Below, piece by piece: positions 17,132 to 26,493 of a stretch of DNA of 43,683 nt. Each line of letters starts with the position of its first letter. Within the stretch, counting starts at the first letter, position 1. The notes beneath the pieces were generated by a model. That model worked only from the letters and a program-made list of their open reading frames with translations, was not told where the DNA came from and did no database searches. This stretch comes from Gammaproteobacteria bacterium (lineage in GTDB: Bacteria > Pseudomonadota > Gammaproteobacteria > Nevskiales > Nevskiaceae), in NCBI GenBank assembly GCA_028871525.1, contig JAGWMX010000012.1, positions 1 to 43,683 on the forward strand, read 5' to 3'. A program made the translations under genes and the position numbers.

Positions 17132-17317
17132 TTACCAATCGATGCCGCACCACGCCCACCTCTGCCCGCCCGCGTAACCGAACCTCTCGGCTGCCGCCGT
17201 GTAGAACATCCGCCGGCGCTGCGGCCAAAGCCGCTCCGGCTGCTCACCGCAGCAACGCTCGAACGCCGGCAGCCCGAGCCTGCGCGTCAGAGCGCTCGGT
17301 CGGCCGGGAATCCGCAT
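17132..17317 (-). CDS. Possible small protein, 61 residues
   Basis: An ATG at 17317 begins 4 bases after the SET gene stop and opens a 61-residue frame (MRIPGRPSALTRRLGLPAFE at the start, WAWCGIDW at the end). Composition is Arg-rich with clustered aromatics and two adjacent cysteines. Tight spacing suggests coupling to the SET gene. I recognise no family. It may be a spurious frame in GC-rich DNA. Confidence 0.35.
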   Translation of the reverse strand: MRIPGRPSALTRRLGLPAFERCCGEQPERLWPQRRRMFYTAAAERFGYAGGQRWAWCGIDW

Positions 17318-17321
17318 TCTC

Positions 17322-17789
17322 TCACTGTCCATCCAACAGGCGTTGCAGCGCCGCGGCGGACTCGCCGAGCGCCTGCGCCCACGGCAAGCCGACGATCGAC
17401 GCCCCGGTGACGGCATCGGCGAACGGCATGCGCTCGCCGTCGCCGATCACGTAGCGATAGTCAACCGTCACTTCGCTGCCGGCGGGCAGAGCGTACGCGG
17501 CAAACACGAAACCGAGGTGCCACAGCCCGCTCGGCGAAAACGAATGGTTGACGTAGCACTCGTCGCTCCATTCCGGCGTCAGCGAAAACCAGCGCTCGAA
17601 CCAGCGGACGCTGGAGCTGACTTCGACCGAATTTGGCGGATAGCGGCGCAGCTCGGCCTCCGTCATCACCGTGTGCACCTTGTCCGGCGCGACGATGACG
17701 CGCCCGCGCGCCACCGGTTCACTCAGGAACAGGCCCCGGCCGGCGCCGGCAATTCCGGAAGCCGCGATCCGGTAGCGCGGGACGATCAC
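17322..17789 (-). CDS. SET-domain protein, putative lysine methyltransferase
   Basis: The 155 residues make a minimal SET domain. The glycine-rich start IAGAGRGLFLSEPVARG matches the N-SET strand. CYVNHSF gives the conserved NHS of the S-adenosylmethionine pocket, and GSEVTVDYRY gives the ELT-Y-DY segment with the active-site tyrosine. Bacterial stand-alone SET proteins methylate lysines, but the substrate is not visible. The start is a GTG at 17789, 9 bases after the hslO stop, so the two are likely cotranscribed. It lacks the post-SET cysteines of many eukaryotic relatives. Confidence 0.75.
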   Translation of the reverse strand: MIVPRYRIAASGIAGAGRGLFLSEPVARGRVIVAPDKVHTVMTEAELRRYPPNSVEVSSSVRWFERWFSLTPEWSDECYVNHSFSPSGLWHLGFVFAAYALPAGSEVTVDYRYVIGDGERMPFADAVTGASIVGLPWAQALGESAAALQRLLDGQ

Positions 17790-17798
17790 GCGCTCGGC

Positions 17799-18314
17799 TC
17801 AGTGACGCACCGCACCGTCGGCGGGTGCCCGCGAGGCGATGAACAACTTGCGCACTGCGATCTCGGGATACTCGTAGAGGCGGCCACAGAACTCGCAGGT
17901 AACGATCATGCGGCCGTTGGCCCGCAGCTCCGGTTCCAGCTCGGCCTCGCCGAGCGCCAGCATCATCCTGGAGATCGACGGCCGCGAGCAGGCGCAGGCC
18001 AGCATCACCGGCCGCGGCGGAAATACCCGCAGGGCCTCGGCGTGAAACAGGCGGCGCAACGCCTGCTCGGCCGACACCTCGCCCAGCTCTTCTGCGCGCA
18101 GGGTATCCAGCAACAAGCCGACGTGAGCCCAATCCTCCAGCCCGCGATCGTCGTCGGGCCCCGGCAGCCTCTGCAGCAGAATGCCCGCCAACCGGCGCAC
18201 GTCGTCGCTGTAATTGCGGCCGCCGAACATGGCGTCGAGCCCGCTGTCGATGCTGACCACGGCGCCGCGCACGCCGCGCTGCTCGATCAGGAACTGGGTC
18301 AGCGAATCGCTCAT
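17799..18314 (-). CDS. hslO: Hsp33-like protein (HslO) with most of the N-terminal domain deleted
   Basis: Hsp33 is a redox-activated holdase of about 290 residues. This protein has only 171. Residues 1-42 match the Hsp33 N-terminus ([17 protein letters not shown] to NYSDDVRRL), then the sequence jumps in frame to [10 protein letters not shown], which in normal Hsp33 lies about 120 residues later. The C-terminal redox switch is complete: Cys107-x-Cys109, a 30-residue spacer, and Cys140-x-x-Cys143, the spacing of the zinc centre in E. coli. The protein could still bind zinc and respond to oxidants but lacks the main substrate-binding domain. It overlaps the gatB stop by 4 bases. Confidence 0.85.
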   Translation of the reverse strand: MSDSLTQFLIEQRGVRGAVVSIDSGLDAMFGGRNYSDDVRRLAGILLQRLPGPDDDRGLEDWAHVGLLLDTLRAEELGEVSAEQALRRLFHAEALRVFPPRPVMLACACSRPSISRMMLALGEAELEPELRANGRMIVTCEFCGRLYEYPEIAVRKLFIASRAPADGAVRH

Positions 18315-19744
18315 CCGGCCAGCTTGGCGCGCAGCAGCCGGTTGACCGCTTCGGGGTTGGCCTTGCCGCGAGTCGCTTTCATCACCTGGCCGACGAAAAA
18401 GCCGAACAGCTTATCCTTGCCGGCGCGGTAGTCGGCGAGCTGACCCGGGTTGGCGGCGATCACCTGCTCGATAGCGGCGACGATGGCGTCCTCGTCGGTG
18501 ATCTGCACCAGCCCCTTGGCCCGGATGATGGCGTCGGCGTCGCCTTCGCCGGCGAACATCGCCTCGAACACCTCCTTGGCGATCTTGCCGGAGATGGTGT
18601 TGTCACTGATGCGCTTGAGCAGCCCGGCCAGCGCGTCGGCGGCCACCGGCGAGCCGCTGATGTCGGTGCCGGCCTTGTTCAGCGCACCGAGCAGGTCGCC
18701 GATCACCCAGTTGGCGGCCAGCTTGGTTTCGGCGCCGGAAGCGGCAACGACCCGTTCATAGAAATCGGCCAGCGCCGCCTCGCCGGTGAGCACGCTGGCG
18801 TCGTAGGGCGACAGCCCGTATTGGGACTCGAAGCGCGCCCGCTTGGCCGCAGGCAGCTCCGGCAGCGTCCGGCGGATCGCCTCGATGTAGTCGTTCGAGC
18901 AGACCACCGGCAACAGATCCGGGTCGGGGAAATAGCGGTAATCGTTGGCGTCTTCCTTGGTCCGCATGGTCCGCGTCTGGCCGCTACTCGGATCGAACAG
19001 ACGCGTCTCCTGGACGACACGCCCGCCGGATTCCAACACCTCGATCTGGCGCTCGATCTCGTAGGCGATGGCTTTTTCCACGTAGCGGAACGAGTTGACG
19101 TTCTTGGTTTCGGTGCGGGTGCCGAATTCCGCGGCGCCGGTCCGACGCACCGAGACGTTGGCGTCGCAGCGGAACGAGCCTTCCTGCATGTTGCCGTCGC
19201 AGACGCCGAGGTAAACCACCAGCTGATGCAGCGCCTTGAGGTAGGCCACCGCTTCAGCCGGGCTGCGCAGGTCGGGCTCGGAGACGATTTCGATCAGCGG
19301 CGTGCCGGCGCGGTTCAGATCGATGCCGGTCATGCCGGCGTAAGCGTCGTGCAGGCTTTTGCCGGCGTCTTCTTCCAGGTGCGCGCGGGTGATGCCGATG
19401 CGCTTGGTGGCGCCATCGACTTCGATATCGAGGTGGCCGCGAGCGACCGCCGGCAGTTCGTACTGGCTGATCTGATAGCCTTTCGGCAGGTCGGGGTAGA
19501 AGTAGTGCTTGCGCGCGAACACGCTCTTGCGTGCGATCTGCGCATCGATGGCCAGACCGAACATCACCGCCATCTTCAGCGCCGCGGCGTTCATCACCGG
19601 CAGCACCCCGGGCAGGCCGAGATCGACGGCGCAGGCCTGGGTGTTCGGCTCGGCGCCATAGGCGGTCGGCGCGCCGGAGAAGATCTTGGAGCGGGTCAAA
19701 AGCTGGGCATGCACCTCCAGCCCGATCACCGCTTCCCATTCCAT
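18311..19744 (-). CDS. gatB: Asp-tRNA(Asn)/Glu-tRNA(Gln) amidotransferase subunit B
   Basis: GatB binds the misacylated tRNA and activates its side-chain carboxylate before amidation by GatA. The 477-residue protein starts [16 protein letters not shown] and has the signature segments [18 protein letters not shown] and [15 protein letters not shown], with the YqeY-like tail at the C-terminus. I chose the ATG at 19744; a TTG at 19756 in frame is an alternative. Its end overlaps hslO by 4 bases. An 80-bp hairpin separates it from gatA. Confidence 0.95.
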   Translation of the reverse strand: MEWEAVIGLEVHAQLLTRSKIFSGAPTAYGAEPNTQACAVDLGLPGVLPVMNAAALKMAVMFGLAIDAQIARKSVFARKHYFYPDLPKGYQISQYELPAVARGHLDIEVDGATKRIGITRAHLEEDAGKSLHDAYAGMTGIDLNRAGTPLIEIVSEPDLRSPAEAVAYLKALHQLVVYLGVCDGNMQEGSFRCDANVSVRRTGAAEFGTRTETKNVNSFRYVEKAIAYEIERQIEVLESGGRVVQETRLFDPSSGQTRTMRTKEDANDYRYFPDPDLLPVVCSNDYIEAIRRTLPELPAAKRARFESQYGLSPYDASVLTGEAALADFYERVVAASGAETKLAANWVIGDLLGALNKAGTDISGSPVAADALAGLLKRISDNTISGKIAKEVFEAMFAGEGDADAIIRAKGLVQITDEDAIVAAIEQVIAANPGQLADYRAGKDKLFGFFVGQVMKATRGKANPEAVNRLLRAKLAG

Positions 19745-19764
19745 GTCTTCGCTCAAGAAAAGCA

Positions 19765-19844
19765 GTCCGCAAATAAACGCGAACGAACGCGAATCAAGAA
19801 TACAAGTATCGTTTTATTTGCGTTCTTTGCGTTCATTTTCGGAC
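19765..19844. repeat. 80-bp imperfect inverted repeat between gatA and gatB
   Basis: GTCCGCAAATAAACGCGAAC on the left pairs with an inverted near-copy ending at 19844 (GTCCGAAAATGAACGCAAAG on the other strand), for an arm of about 30 bp with a few mismatches. The stretch is clearly AT-richer than its neighbours and contains tandem GCGAAC units. It stands inside the gatCAB operon. It could be an inserted palindromic element or an internal processing or termination site. Confidence 0.6.
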
Positions 19845-19848
19845 TTAT

Positions 19849-21330
19849 TCATTCAAAGCCTGCCGGGCGCCGGGTGTGCCAATCCGTAACCTGCTGGTAC
19901 CGATGCGCAACGTTCAACAGCCGCGCCTCGCTGAAGTGATCGCCGATCAGATGCAGGCCGACCGGCAACGCCGGCGCAGCCGGCGTGTCGTCAGCCGCGA
20001 TGAAGCCGCAACCGACGCTGAGCGCCGGCAGGCCGGCCAGATTGGCGGCGATCGTGTACAGGTCGTTCAGGTACATCGCCACCGGATCGCTGGTCTTGGC
20101 GCCGAGCGCGAATGCCGGACCGGGTGCGGTCGGACCGGCGATCACGTCGACCTCGGTGAAGGCCTGGCGAAAATCCTCGCTGATCAACCGCCGCACGCGC
20201 TGCGCCTTGAGGTAATAGGCGTCGTAGTAGCCGTGCGACAGCACGTAGGTGCCGACCATGATCCGACGTTGCACCTCGGCGCCAAAACCCTCGCCGCGCG
20301 AACGCTTGTAGAGCGCCTCCAAGCTGGCGGCGCCTTCGGCGCGGTGGCCGAAGCGCACGCCGTCGTAGCGCGACAGGTTGCTGGAAGCCTCCGCCGGCGC
20401 GACGACGTAATAGGCCGGCACCGACAGGCCGACGTTGGGCAGATTGATCTCGCGCAGCCGTGCGCCCAGCCGCTCCAGTTCGTCCACTGCCTGGCGCACG
20501 CACTGCGCCAGGCGCGGCTCCAGATCGGCGGAAAAGTATTCCTTCGGCAGACCGATGCGCAGGCCATCCAGCGGCGCCCCGAGCTGCGCCACGTAGTCCT
20601 CGACCGGCCGTTCGACGCTGGTGGAATCCAGCGGGTCGAAGCCGGCCATCGTCTGCAGCAGGCAGGCGGCGTCGGCAGCCGAGCGGGCCAACACACCCGC
20701 CTGATCGAGACTGGAGGCGAACGCGATCATGCCGTAACGCGACACCCGCCCATAGGTCGGTTTGACGCCGGTCAGGTTGGTCAGCGCCGCCGGCTGGCGG
20801 ATCGAGCCGCCGGTGTCGGTGCCGGTCGCCGCCGCCGCCAGGCCGGCAGCGACCGCCGCGGCCGAACCGCCGGAGGAACCGCCCGGCACGCGCGAGGGAT
20901 CCCACGGGTTTTTCACCGGCCCGTAAAAACTGGTCTCGTTGGACGAGCCCATGGCGAACTCGTCCATGTTGGTCTTGCCCAGCAACGTCGCGCCGGCCGT
21001 CTGGTGCAGATTGCGTACCACGGTGGCATCGTAGGGGGCGATGAAGCTGTCGAGCATCTTCGAGCCACACGAAGTCCTGACGCCCCGGGTGCAGAAAATG
21101 TCTTTCTGCGCGATCGGCACGCCGGTCAGCGGTCCGCCTGCGCCACGCGCGAGCTGCGCATCGGCGGCTTGCGCCTGCGCCAAGGCCTGCTCGGCGGTCA
21201 CGGTGATGTAGGCGTTGAGCCGCGAATCCAGCCGCGCGATGCGATCGAGGAAGTGCTGGGTCAGTTCGCGTGCGGAAAATTTCTTCGCCCGCAGCCCGGC
21301 GGACAGCTCTTTGATCGTTAGCCTGTGCAT
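19849..21330 (-). CDS. gatA: Asp-tRNA(Asn)/Glu-tRNA(Gln) amidotransferase subunit A
   Basis: GatA is the amidase subunit that hydrolyses glutamine and passes ammonia to GatB. The amidase signature is present: the triad Lys in [26 protein letters not shown] with the cis-Ser, and the nucleophile Ser in [12 protein letters not shown]. The 493 residues are of normal size. The ATG at 21330 ([13 protein letters not shown]) fits the family start; a GTG at 21354 is in frame upstream. gatC precedes it by 85 bases. Confidence 0.95.
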   Translation of the reverse strand: MHRLTIKELSAGLRAKKFSARELTQHFLDRIARLDSRLNAYITVTAEQALAQAQAADAQLARGAGGPLTGVPIAQKDIFCTRGVRTSCGSKMLDSFIAPYDATVVRNLHQTAGATLLGKTNMDEFAMGSSNETSFYGPVKNPWDPSRVPGGSSGGSAAAVAAGLAAAATGTDTGGSIRQPAALTNLTGVKPTYGRVSRYGMIAFASSLDQAGVLARSAADAACLLQTMAGFDPLDSTSVERPVEDYVAQLGAPLDGLRIGLPKEYFSADLEPRLAQCVRQAVDELERLGARLREINLPNVGLSVPAYYVVAPAEASSNLSRYDGVRFGHRAEGAASLEALYKRSRGEGFGAEVQRRIMVGTYVLSHGYYDAYYLKAQRVRRLISEDFRQAFTEVDVIAGPTAPGPAFALGAKTSDPVAMYLNDLYTIAANLAGLPALSVGCGFIAADDTPAAPALPVGLHLIGDHFSEARLLNVAHRYQQVTDWHTRRPAGFE

Positions 21331-21415
21331 GTCGAACGGTGCAGCGTAAGACACAACGGGTGAAACGTGGCGTTATCGCAGCGGTCTTCACCCCGGCCGC
21401 TGTTCGCCTCCGGCG

Positions 21416-21712
21416 TCATTCGATGACCTTGGGCACCAGATACAAGCCGTCGGCGACCGCAGGCGCGACCGACTGAAACGCCGCGCGGCCGGCGACACCG
21501 ACCGGATCGGTCGCGGCGTCCTCGCGCAGGCGCTGGTGCATTCCCAGCGGGTGAGCCATTGGCTCGACGCCTGCAGTCGGCGTCTGCGCCAGTTGATCGA
21601 CCATCGACAGTATGGCGCCGAGTTCACGCGCATAGCGCTCGGCGCGCCCGGGCGACAATTGCAGCCGCGCCAGCTGGGCGACCTGGGCGACCTGTTCCAG
21701 CGTAAGACTCAT
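21416..21712 (-). CDS. gatC: Asp-tRNA(Asn)/Glu-tRNA(Gln) amidotransferase subunit C
   Basis: GatC is the small belt subunit that holds GatA and GatB together. The 98 residues begin [20 protein letters not shown] and contain the family segment for the interdomain loop ([20 protein letters not shown]). The frame continues upstream to 21913, but that part is non-coding in character. It is divergent from mreB across 226 bases, which must hold both promoters; I see no clear hexamers there. Confidence 0.93.
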   Translation of the reverse strand: MSLTLEQVAQVAQLARLQLSPGRAERYARELGAILSMVDQLAQTPTAGVEPMAHPLGMHQRLREDAATDPVGVAGRAAFQSVAPAVADGLYLVPKVIE

Positions 21713-21938
21713 GACGTGCTCGGCATGCAGGCGGCGGACACCGATCGCGGGCAACCCGCCTGCGCGCAAGGCCGCCGAGCCTCGCCGCGGGGCAAAATCG
21801 GGTATGATCGCTCGGCTCATTGTAACCATTGCGCGTAACCGGCGCACCGGCGGGTCGTGCGTCCGGCCGACCGTCAGCACCGCTCCGCCGATCGCCGCCA
21901 ACATCGATTCCAACCATTCCGCTCAACCGCCATCCCCG

Positions 21939-22976
21939 ATGCTCGACGCTTTCCGCCGGCTGCTGGTCAACGACCTTTCCATCGATCTGGGTACCGCCAA
22001 CACGCTGGTGTTCGCGCGCGGCGAAGGCATCGTGCTCAACGAGCCGTCGGTGGTGGCGATCCGCATGGACGCGCGCGGCAGCAAGAAGGTCGAGGCCGTC
22101 GGCGTCGACGCCAAGCGCATGCTCGGCCGCACGCCGAACAACATTTCGACCATCCGCCCGCTGCGCGACGGCGTGATCGCCGACTACACCGTCACCGAGA
22201 AAATGCTGCAGCACTTCATCCGCAAGGTGCAAAAAGGGCGGATGCTGCGGCCGATGACGCGGGTGGTGGTGTGCGTGCCGTACGGCTCCACCCAGGTGGA
22301 GCGGCGCGCGATCCGGGAAAGCGTCGAGAATGCCCGCGCGCACAAGGTCTTCGTCATCGAAGAACCGATTGCGGCGGCGCTCGGTGCCGGCATCCCGATC
22401 GAGGAGGCGCGCGGCTCGATGGTGGTGGACATCGGCGGCGGCACCTCGGAGGTCGCGGTGATCTCGTTGAACGGCGTGGTCTACGCCGAAAGCGTGCGCA
22501 TCGGCGGCGACAAGTTCGACGACGCGATCGTGTCCTACGTGCGCCGGCAGTACAACATGCTGATCGGCGAGGCCACCGCCGAGCGCATCAAAATCCAGAT
22601 CGGCACCGCTTTCCCGGGGACCGAAGTCCAGGAAATCGACATCGTCGGCCGTCATTTGGCCGCCGGCGTGCCGCGTAACTTCACGCTCAACTCCAACGAG
22701 ATCCTCGACTCCCTGCAGGAACCGCTGTCCGGCATCGTCAAGGCGGTCAAGCAGGCGCTGGAACGCACGCCGCCGGAGCTTGGCTCGGACGTCGCCGAAC
22801 GCGGCATCGTGCTCACCGGCGGTGGAGCCCTGCTGCGGGACATCGACAAGCTGCTCTCGGAGGAGACCGGTCTGCCGGTGATCATCGCCGACGATCCGTT
22901 GACCTGCGTTGCCCGCGGCGGCGGCATGCTGCTGGACATGCTCGATCGGCGCGGCGACATCTACAGCGCCGACTGA
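21939..22976 (+). CDS. mreB: Rod-shape-determining actin homologue MreB
   Basis: MreB polymerises under the inner membrane and positions the elongasome. The 345 residues show the actin phosphate motifs: [16 protein letters not shown] near residue 15, [14 protein letters not shown] near 165, and the adenosine motif [13 protein letters not shown] near 290. The start at 21939 gives the amphipathic N-terminus [12 protein letters not shown] typical of membrane-binding MreB. The frame is open further upstream without coding character. It heads the mreBCD-mrdA-rodA operon. Confidence 0.97.
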   Translation: MLDAFRRLLVNDLSIDLGTANTLVFARGEGIVLNEPSVVAIRMDARGSKKVEAVGVDAKRMLGRTPNNISTIRPLRDGVIADYTVTEKMLQHFIRKVQKGRMLRPMTRVVVCVPYGSTQVERRAIRESVENARAHKVFVIEEPIAAALGAGIPIEEARGSMVVDIGGGTSEVAVISLNGVVYAESVRIGGDKFDDAIVSYVRRQYNMLIGEATAERIKIQIGTAFPGTEVQEIDIVGRHLAAGVPRNFTLNSNEILDSLQEPLSGIVKAVKQALERTPPELGSDVAERGIVLTGGGALLRDIDKLLSEETGLPVIIADDPLTCVARGGGMLLDMLDRRGDIYSAD

Positions 22977-23056
22977 ACCTGCGCCACAAGAGCATAAATC
23001 CGCGCTAAGCTATTGTCCTCGAAAGCCATACGCCGTATGCTCGGTGGCTAATCCGG

Positions 23057-23073
23057 CCGCGGGCCGCCCGCGG
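23057..23073. promoter_or_regulatory. Hairpin in the mreB-mreC spacer
   Basis: CCGCGGG and CCCGCGG pair perfectly across a CCG loop. A second, smaller palindrome, CATACGCCGTATG, lies just upstream. With 130 bp between mreB and mreC these may attenuate or process the transcript so that MreB is made in excess over MreC and MreD. That role is inference. Confidence 0.35.
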
Positions 23074-23106
23074 TGATGGCGGGGGAGTCGAGTCCAGGAT
23101 GGCAGC

Positions 23107-24033
23107 TTGAGCACCACCTTTCGCACAACCGCACGCCGACCATTGTTCCCGCGCGGACCCGGCTTGGGCCTGCGCTTTTTTGCGCTGGCGGCGGCGGCGG
23201 CGGCGCTGCTGGCGAGCGACCTCGCCGGTTCGCCGTGGCCGTCCGAGATGCGGCGTTCCTTGAACTGGGCGCTGCAACCACTGGTCTGGCTGTCCGCGCT
23301 GCCGGCCTCGCTCGATGCGCTCGGCGAACAGTTCAAAGGCCGCGAGCGCCTGATCGCCGAAAACCGCGCGCTGCGCGCACGCCAGCTCGAACTCGGCGGC
23401 CGGCTGCTGAAATTCGACGCACTGCAGGCGGAAAACCAACGGCTGCGCGCGTTGCTGGCCTCGGCCAGCACGCTCAAGGAGCGGGTGCTGATCGCTTCGG
23501 TGCTGCGCACCAGCCAGGACCCGTACCGCCAGCAGATCGTCATCGACAAGGGGCAGCGCGAAGGCGCCTATCCCGGTCAGGCGTTGATCGATGCCTGGGG
23601 GGTGCTCGGCCAGGTGATCGAAGTCAACCGCAACAGCGCCACTGCGCTGCTGATCACCGACCCCGAGCACGGTGTCCCGGTGGAAGTTAACCGCACTGGC
23701 CTGCAGACCATCGCGCTCGGCCGCGGCGACGGCCAGACCCTGTCGCTGCCCTACCTGCCGAGCAACGCCGATGTCCGCGTCGGCGACCTGCTGGTCACTT
23801 CAGGCCTCGGCGGCCGCTTCCTCGCGGGCTATCCGGTCGGCCAGGTCACGGCAATCCGTCGGCCGGCCGGCGAAAGTTTCATCGAAGCGATCGCCGAGCC
23901 GGCCGCGCATCTGAACCGCGGCCGCCAGGTGCTGCTGGTGTGGAGCCGGCGGGCCGGAATCGCGCCTGCCGGAGCGCCCCCGGCGGCTGCGCCGGCGCAC
24001 CCATCCGCGCATTCGGCCGCATCGCCGCCATGA
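23107..24033 (+). CDS. mreC: Rod-shape-determining protein MreC
   Basis: MreC links the cytoplasmic MreB filament to periplasmic PBP2. The 308 residues have a cytoplasmic basic N-terminus, one transmembrane helix at about 19-38, a coiled coil at about 72-118 with heptad Leu (LIAENRALRARQLE, ALQAENQRLRALLA), and a beta-barrel domain with the motif VVEVNRNSATALLITDPEHG-like segment. The end is Ala/Pro-rich. The start is a TTG at 23107 after AGGAT; no ATG fits the frame better. Its stop overlaps mreD (ATGA). Confidence 0.94.
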   Translation: MSTTFRTTARRPLFPRGPGLGLRFFALAAAAAALLASDLAGSPWPSEMRRSLNWALQPLVWLSALPASLDALGEQFKGRERLIAENRALRARQLELGGRLLKFDALQAENQRLRALLASASTLKERVLIASVLRTSQDPYRQQIVIDKGQREGAYPGQALIDAWGVLGQVIEVNRNSATALLITDPEHGVPVEVNRTGLQTIALGRGDGQTLSLPYLPSNADVRVGDLLVTSGLGGRFLAGYPVGQVTAIRRPAGESFIEAIAEPAAHLNRGRQVLLVWSRRAGIAPAGAPPAAAPAHPSAHSAASPP

Positions 24034-24512
24034 GCGGGTTCGGCCCCGTTCTCGCTTATCTCACCAGCCTCGCCGTCGCCCTGATCCTGCGTCTGATTGC
24101 GTTGCCCGAAGCGCTGGCGGCGTTGCGCCCGCTGTGGCTGCCGATGGTGCTGGCTTACTGGGCGCTAAACGCCCCCGAGCGGCCGAACCTGCTCGCCGCA
24201 CTGCTGCTCGGCCTGATCTGCGACGCGCTGTCCGACTCGGCGCTGGGCGCCCATGCGTTGGCGTTCCTGCTGGTAGCCTACGCCAGCGCCCGGCTACGGC
24301 CGACGCTGGCGCTGGTGCCATGGTGGCAGGCCACGCTGGCACTGGCGCCGGTATGGGCGGGATATGCGGCCGTGATGACCGGTCTGGACGCGCTGGCACA
24401 CCACCCGGCCGAGGCGGTGCTGCGTTGGCTGCCGGTGGCGGTCACCACGGCGGCGTGGCCGCTGGTGTGCCGGCTGCTGCAACGATTGGCCGCGACCGAG
24501 CAGATGAACTGA
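24030..24512 (+). CDS. mreD: Rod-shape-determining protein MreD
   Basis: The 160-residue integral membrane protein has about five hydrophobic helices, including LAYLTSLAVALILRLIALP and LLAALLLGLICDALSDSALG, the latter with the family's conserved G-x-x-x-D pattern. It starts in a 4-base overlap with mreC and ends 7 bases before mrdA. It completes the MreBCD complex. Sequence conservation in the family is low; assignment relies on hydrophobicity and gene order. Confidence 0.93.
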   Translation: MSGFGPVLAYLTSLAVALILRLIALPEALAALRPLWLPMVLAYWALNAPERPNLLAALLLGLICDALSDSALGAHALAFLLVAYASARLRPTLALVPWWQATLALAPVWAGYAAVMTGLDALAHHPAEAVLRWLPVAVTTAAWPLVCRLLQRLAATEQMN

Positions 24513-24519
24513 GGCGTCG

Positions 24520-26493
24520 ATGTCGTCGAGCTACGACGCGATCAAAAATCTGCACCGGGAGCGTCTGCTCTTCACCCGGCGCGTGGTCGCTGCGCTGGTG
24601 CTGATCCTGCTGCTGGTGGCGGTGCTGGGGCTGCGGCTGGTGGAACTGCAGGTATTGCAGTACGGCTACTACGAAACCCGTTCCAATGACAACCGCATGC
24701 GCGTGGTGCCGGTGCCGCCGGTGCGCGGGTTGATCTACGATCGCAACGGCGCGCTGCTGGCGCAGAATCTGCCGTCGTTCGACCTGGTGATCACGCCGGA
24801 TCAGGTGGCGCACGTCAACGCCACGGTCGCCGCGCTGCGACAGGTCTTGCCGACGATCACCGACGACGACGTACAGCGCTTCCACGATCGCCTGCTCAAG
24901 ACCCCGCGCTATCGCCAGATTCCGCTGCGCAGCAACCTGTCGCCCGAAGAGGTCGCGCGCTTCGAGCTGGACCGTTATCGCTTTCCCGGCGTCGACGTTG
25001 CCGCCGGACTGGTGCGCGATTATCCGCTCGGCACCGCCGCCTCGCACGTGATCGGCTACGTCAACGGCATCACCGAAACCGACCTGGAGCGCATCGACCC
25101 CGACCTGTACCAGGGTTTGAGCCAGATCGGCCGCGCCGGCGTCGAGCGCAGTCACGAGGATCAACTGCGCGGCACCCCAGGAACCAAGATCATCGAGGCC
25201 AACGCCGCGGGCCGGCCGCTGCGCGAACTCAACTACCAGCCGGGCACGCCAGGCGAAAACCTTTACCTGACGATCGACGCACGGCTGCAGGCCGTGGCCG
25301 AACGCTCGCTCGGCGATCTCGACGGCGCCGTGGTGGCGCTGGACCCGCGCAACGGCGAGGTGCTGGCGCTGGTGTCCAAGCCGGGCTACGACCCGGCCAT
25401 GTTCGTTCAGGGGCTGACGCAGCAGCAGTACCAGCAACTGCTGTCAGACCCGCACCACCCGTTGTACGATCGTGCGCTGCTCGGCACTTATGCCCCCGGT
25501 TCGACGATCAAGCCGTTCATGGCCTTCGCCGGACTGCAGGCGGGGACTCTGACTGCGGACAAACCGGTCTTCTGCCCCGGCTATCTGCAACTGCCGGGCT
25601 CGTCCCGCCGCTACCGCTGCTGGAAGCGCAGCGGACACGGCTGGCTGACGCTGCCCGACGCCATCGCTCAGTCCTGCGACGTCTACTTCTATAACGTGGC
25701 GCTGAACCTCGGCATCGACCGGATCGATCAGATCCTCGCCGACTTCGGCTTCGGCCGCATTTCCGGCATCGATCTGCCGAACGAAAAAAGCGGGCTGCTG
25801 CCCTCTCCGGCGTGGAAGCAGCGCGTCTACCATCAACCCTGGTATCCGGGAGAGACCCTCAACGTCGGCATCGGCCAGGGGTACCTGACGGTGACGCCGA
25901 TGCAGCTGGCGCTGGCGGTATCGCGGATCGCGATGCACGGCTCCGGCTTCGCGCCGCATCTGGTGCATGCCTATGGCGATCCCACCACCGGCCGCATCTC
26001 GGCGGTCGCGCCGCAGCCGCTGCGGCCGATCGCCGCGCACGACGCAACGATCTGGGGCACCATCGTCGGCGGCATGGAAAAAGTCACGCAGGATCCGCGC
26101 GGCACCGCTTACCGCATCGGTCATGACGCGCCGTATCCGATCGCCGGCAAGACCGGTTCGGCGCAGGTGATCGGCGTGGCGCAGAACGTCGGCTATCAGC
26201 ACGCGCAGAAAAACGTCGCGCTGCAGTTGCGCGACAACGCTCTGTTCATCGCCTTTGCACCGGCCGGCGATCCGAAAATCGCCGTCGCCGTGATCGCCGA
26301 ACACGGGGCCGAGGGCGCGCTGGCGGCGGCGCCGGTGGCGCGCGAAGTAATGGACCAGTATCTGCTCGGCCAGGTGCTGTATCACGACCCCAACGCCGGA
26401 CGCTCGGCCGACACTCCGGCCGCTCCGGCCTCGGCGGAAGCGGGCGCCGCGCGACGGCGGCAGCGGTCCGCGGCAGCGGAACGACATCCATGA
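24520..26493 (+). CDS. mrdA: Penicillin-binding protein 2 (peptidoglycan DD-transpeptidase MrdA)
   Basis: PBP2 is the class B transpeptidase of cell elongation and works with RodA. The 657 residues have one N-terminal transmembrane helix (about 24-43), the pedestal domain with PVRGLIYDRNGALLAQN, and the transpeptidase domain with Ser328-x-x-Lys in PGSTIKPF, SCD for the SxN motif in AQSCDVYFYN, and Lys544-Thr-Gly in AGKTGSAQV. The C-terminus has an Ala-rich tail of about 35 residues. It overlaps rodA by 4 bases. Confidence 0.96.
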   Translation: MSSSYDAIKNLHRERLLFTRRVVAALVLILLLVAVLGLRLVELQVLQYGYYETRSNDNRMRVVPVPPVRGLIYDRNGALLAQNLPSFDLVITPDQVAHVNATVAALRQVLPTITDDDVQRFHDRLLKTPRYRQIPLRSNLSPEEVARFELDRYRFPGVDVAAGLVRDYPLGTAASHVIGYVNGITETDLERIDPDLYQGLSQIGRAGVERSHEDQLRGTPGTKIIEANAAGRPLRELNYQPGTPGENLYLTIDARLQAVAERSLGDLDGAVVALDPRNGEVLALVSKPGYDPAMFVQGLTQQQYQQLLSDPHHPLYDRALLGTYAPGSTIKPFMAFAGLQAGTLTADKPVFCPGYLQLPGSSRRYRCWKRSGHGWLTLPDAIAQSCDVYFYNVALNLGIDRIDQILADFGFGRISGIDLPNEKSGLLPSPAWKQRVYHQPWYPGETLNVGIGQGYLTVTPMQLALAVSRIAMHGSGFAPHLVHAYGDPTTGRISAVAPQPLRPIAAHDATIWGTIVGGMEKVTQDPRGTAYRIGHDAPYPIAGKTGSAQVIGVAQNVGYQHAQKNVALQLRDNALFIAFAPAGDPKIAVAVIAEHGAEGALAAAPVAREVMDQYLLGQVLYHDPNAGRSADTPAAPASAEAGAARRRQRSAAAERHP

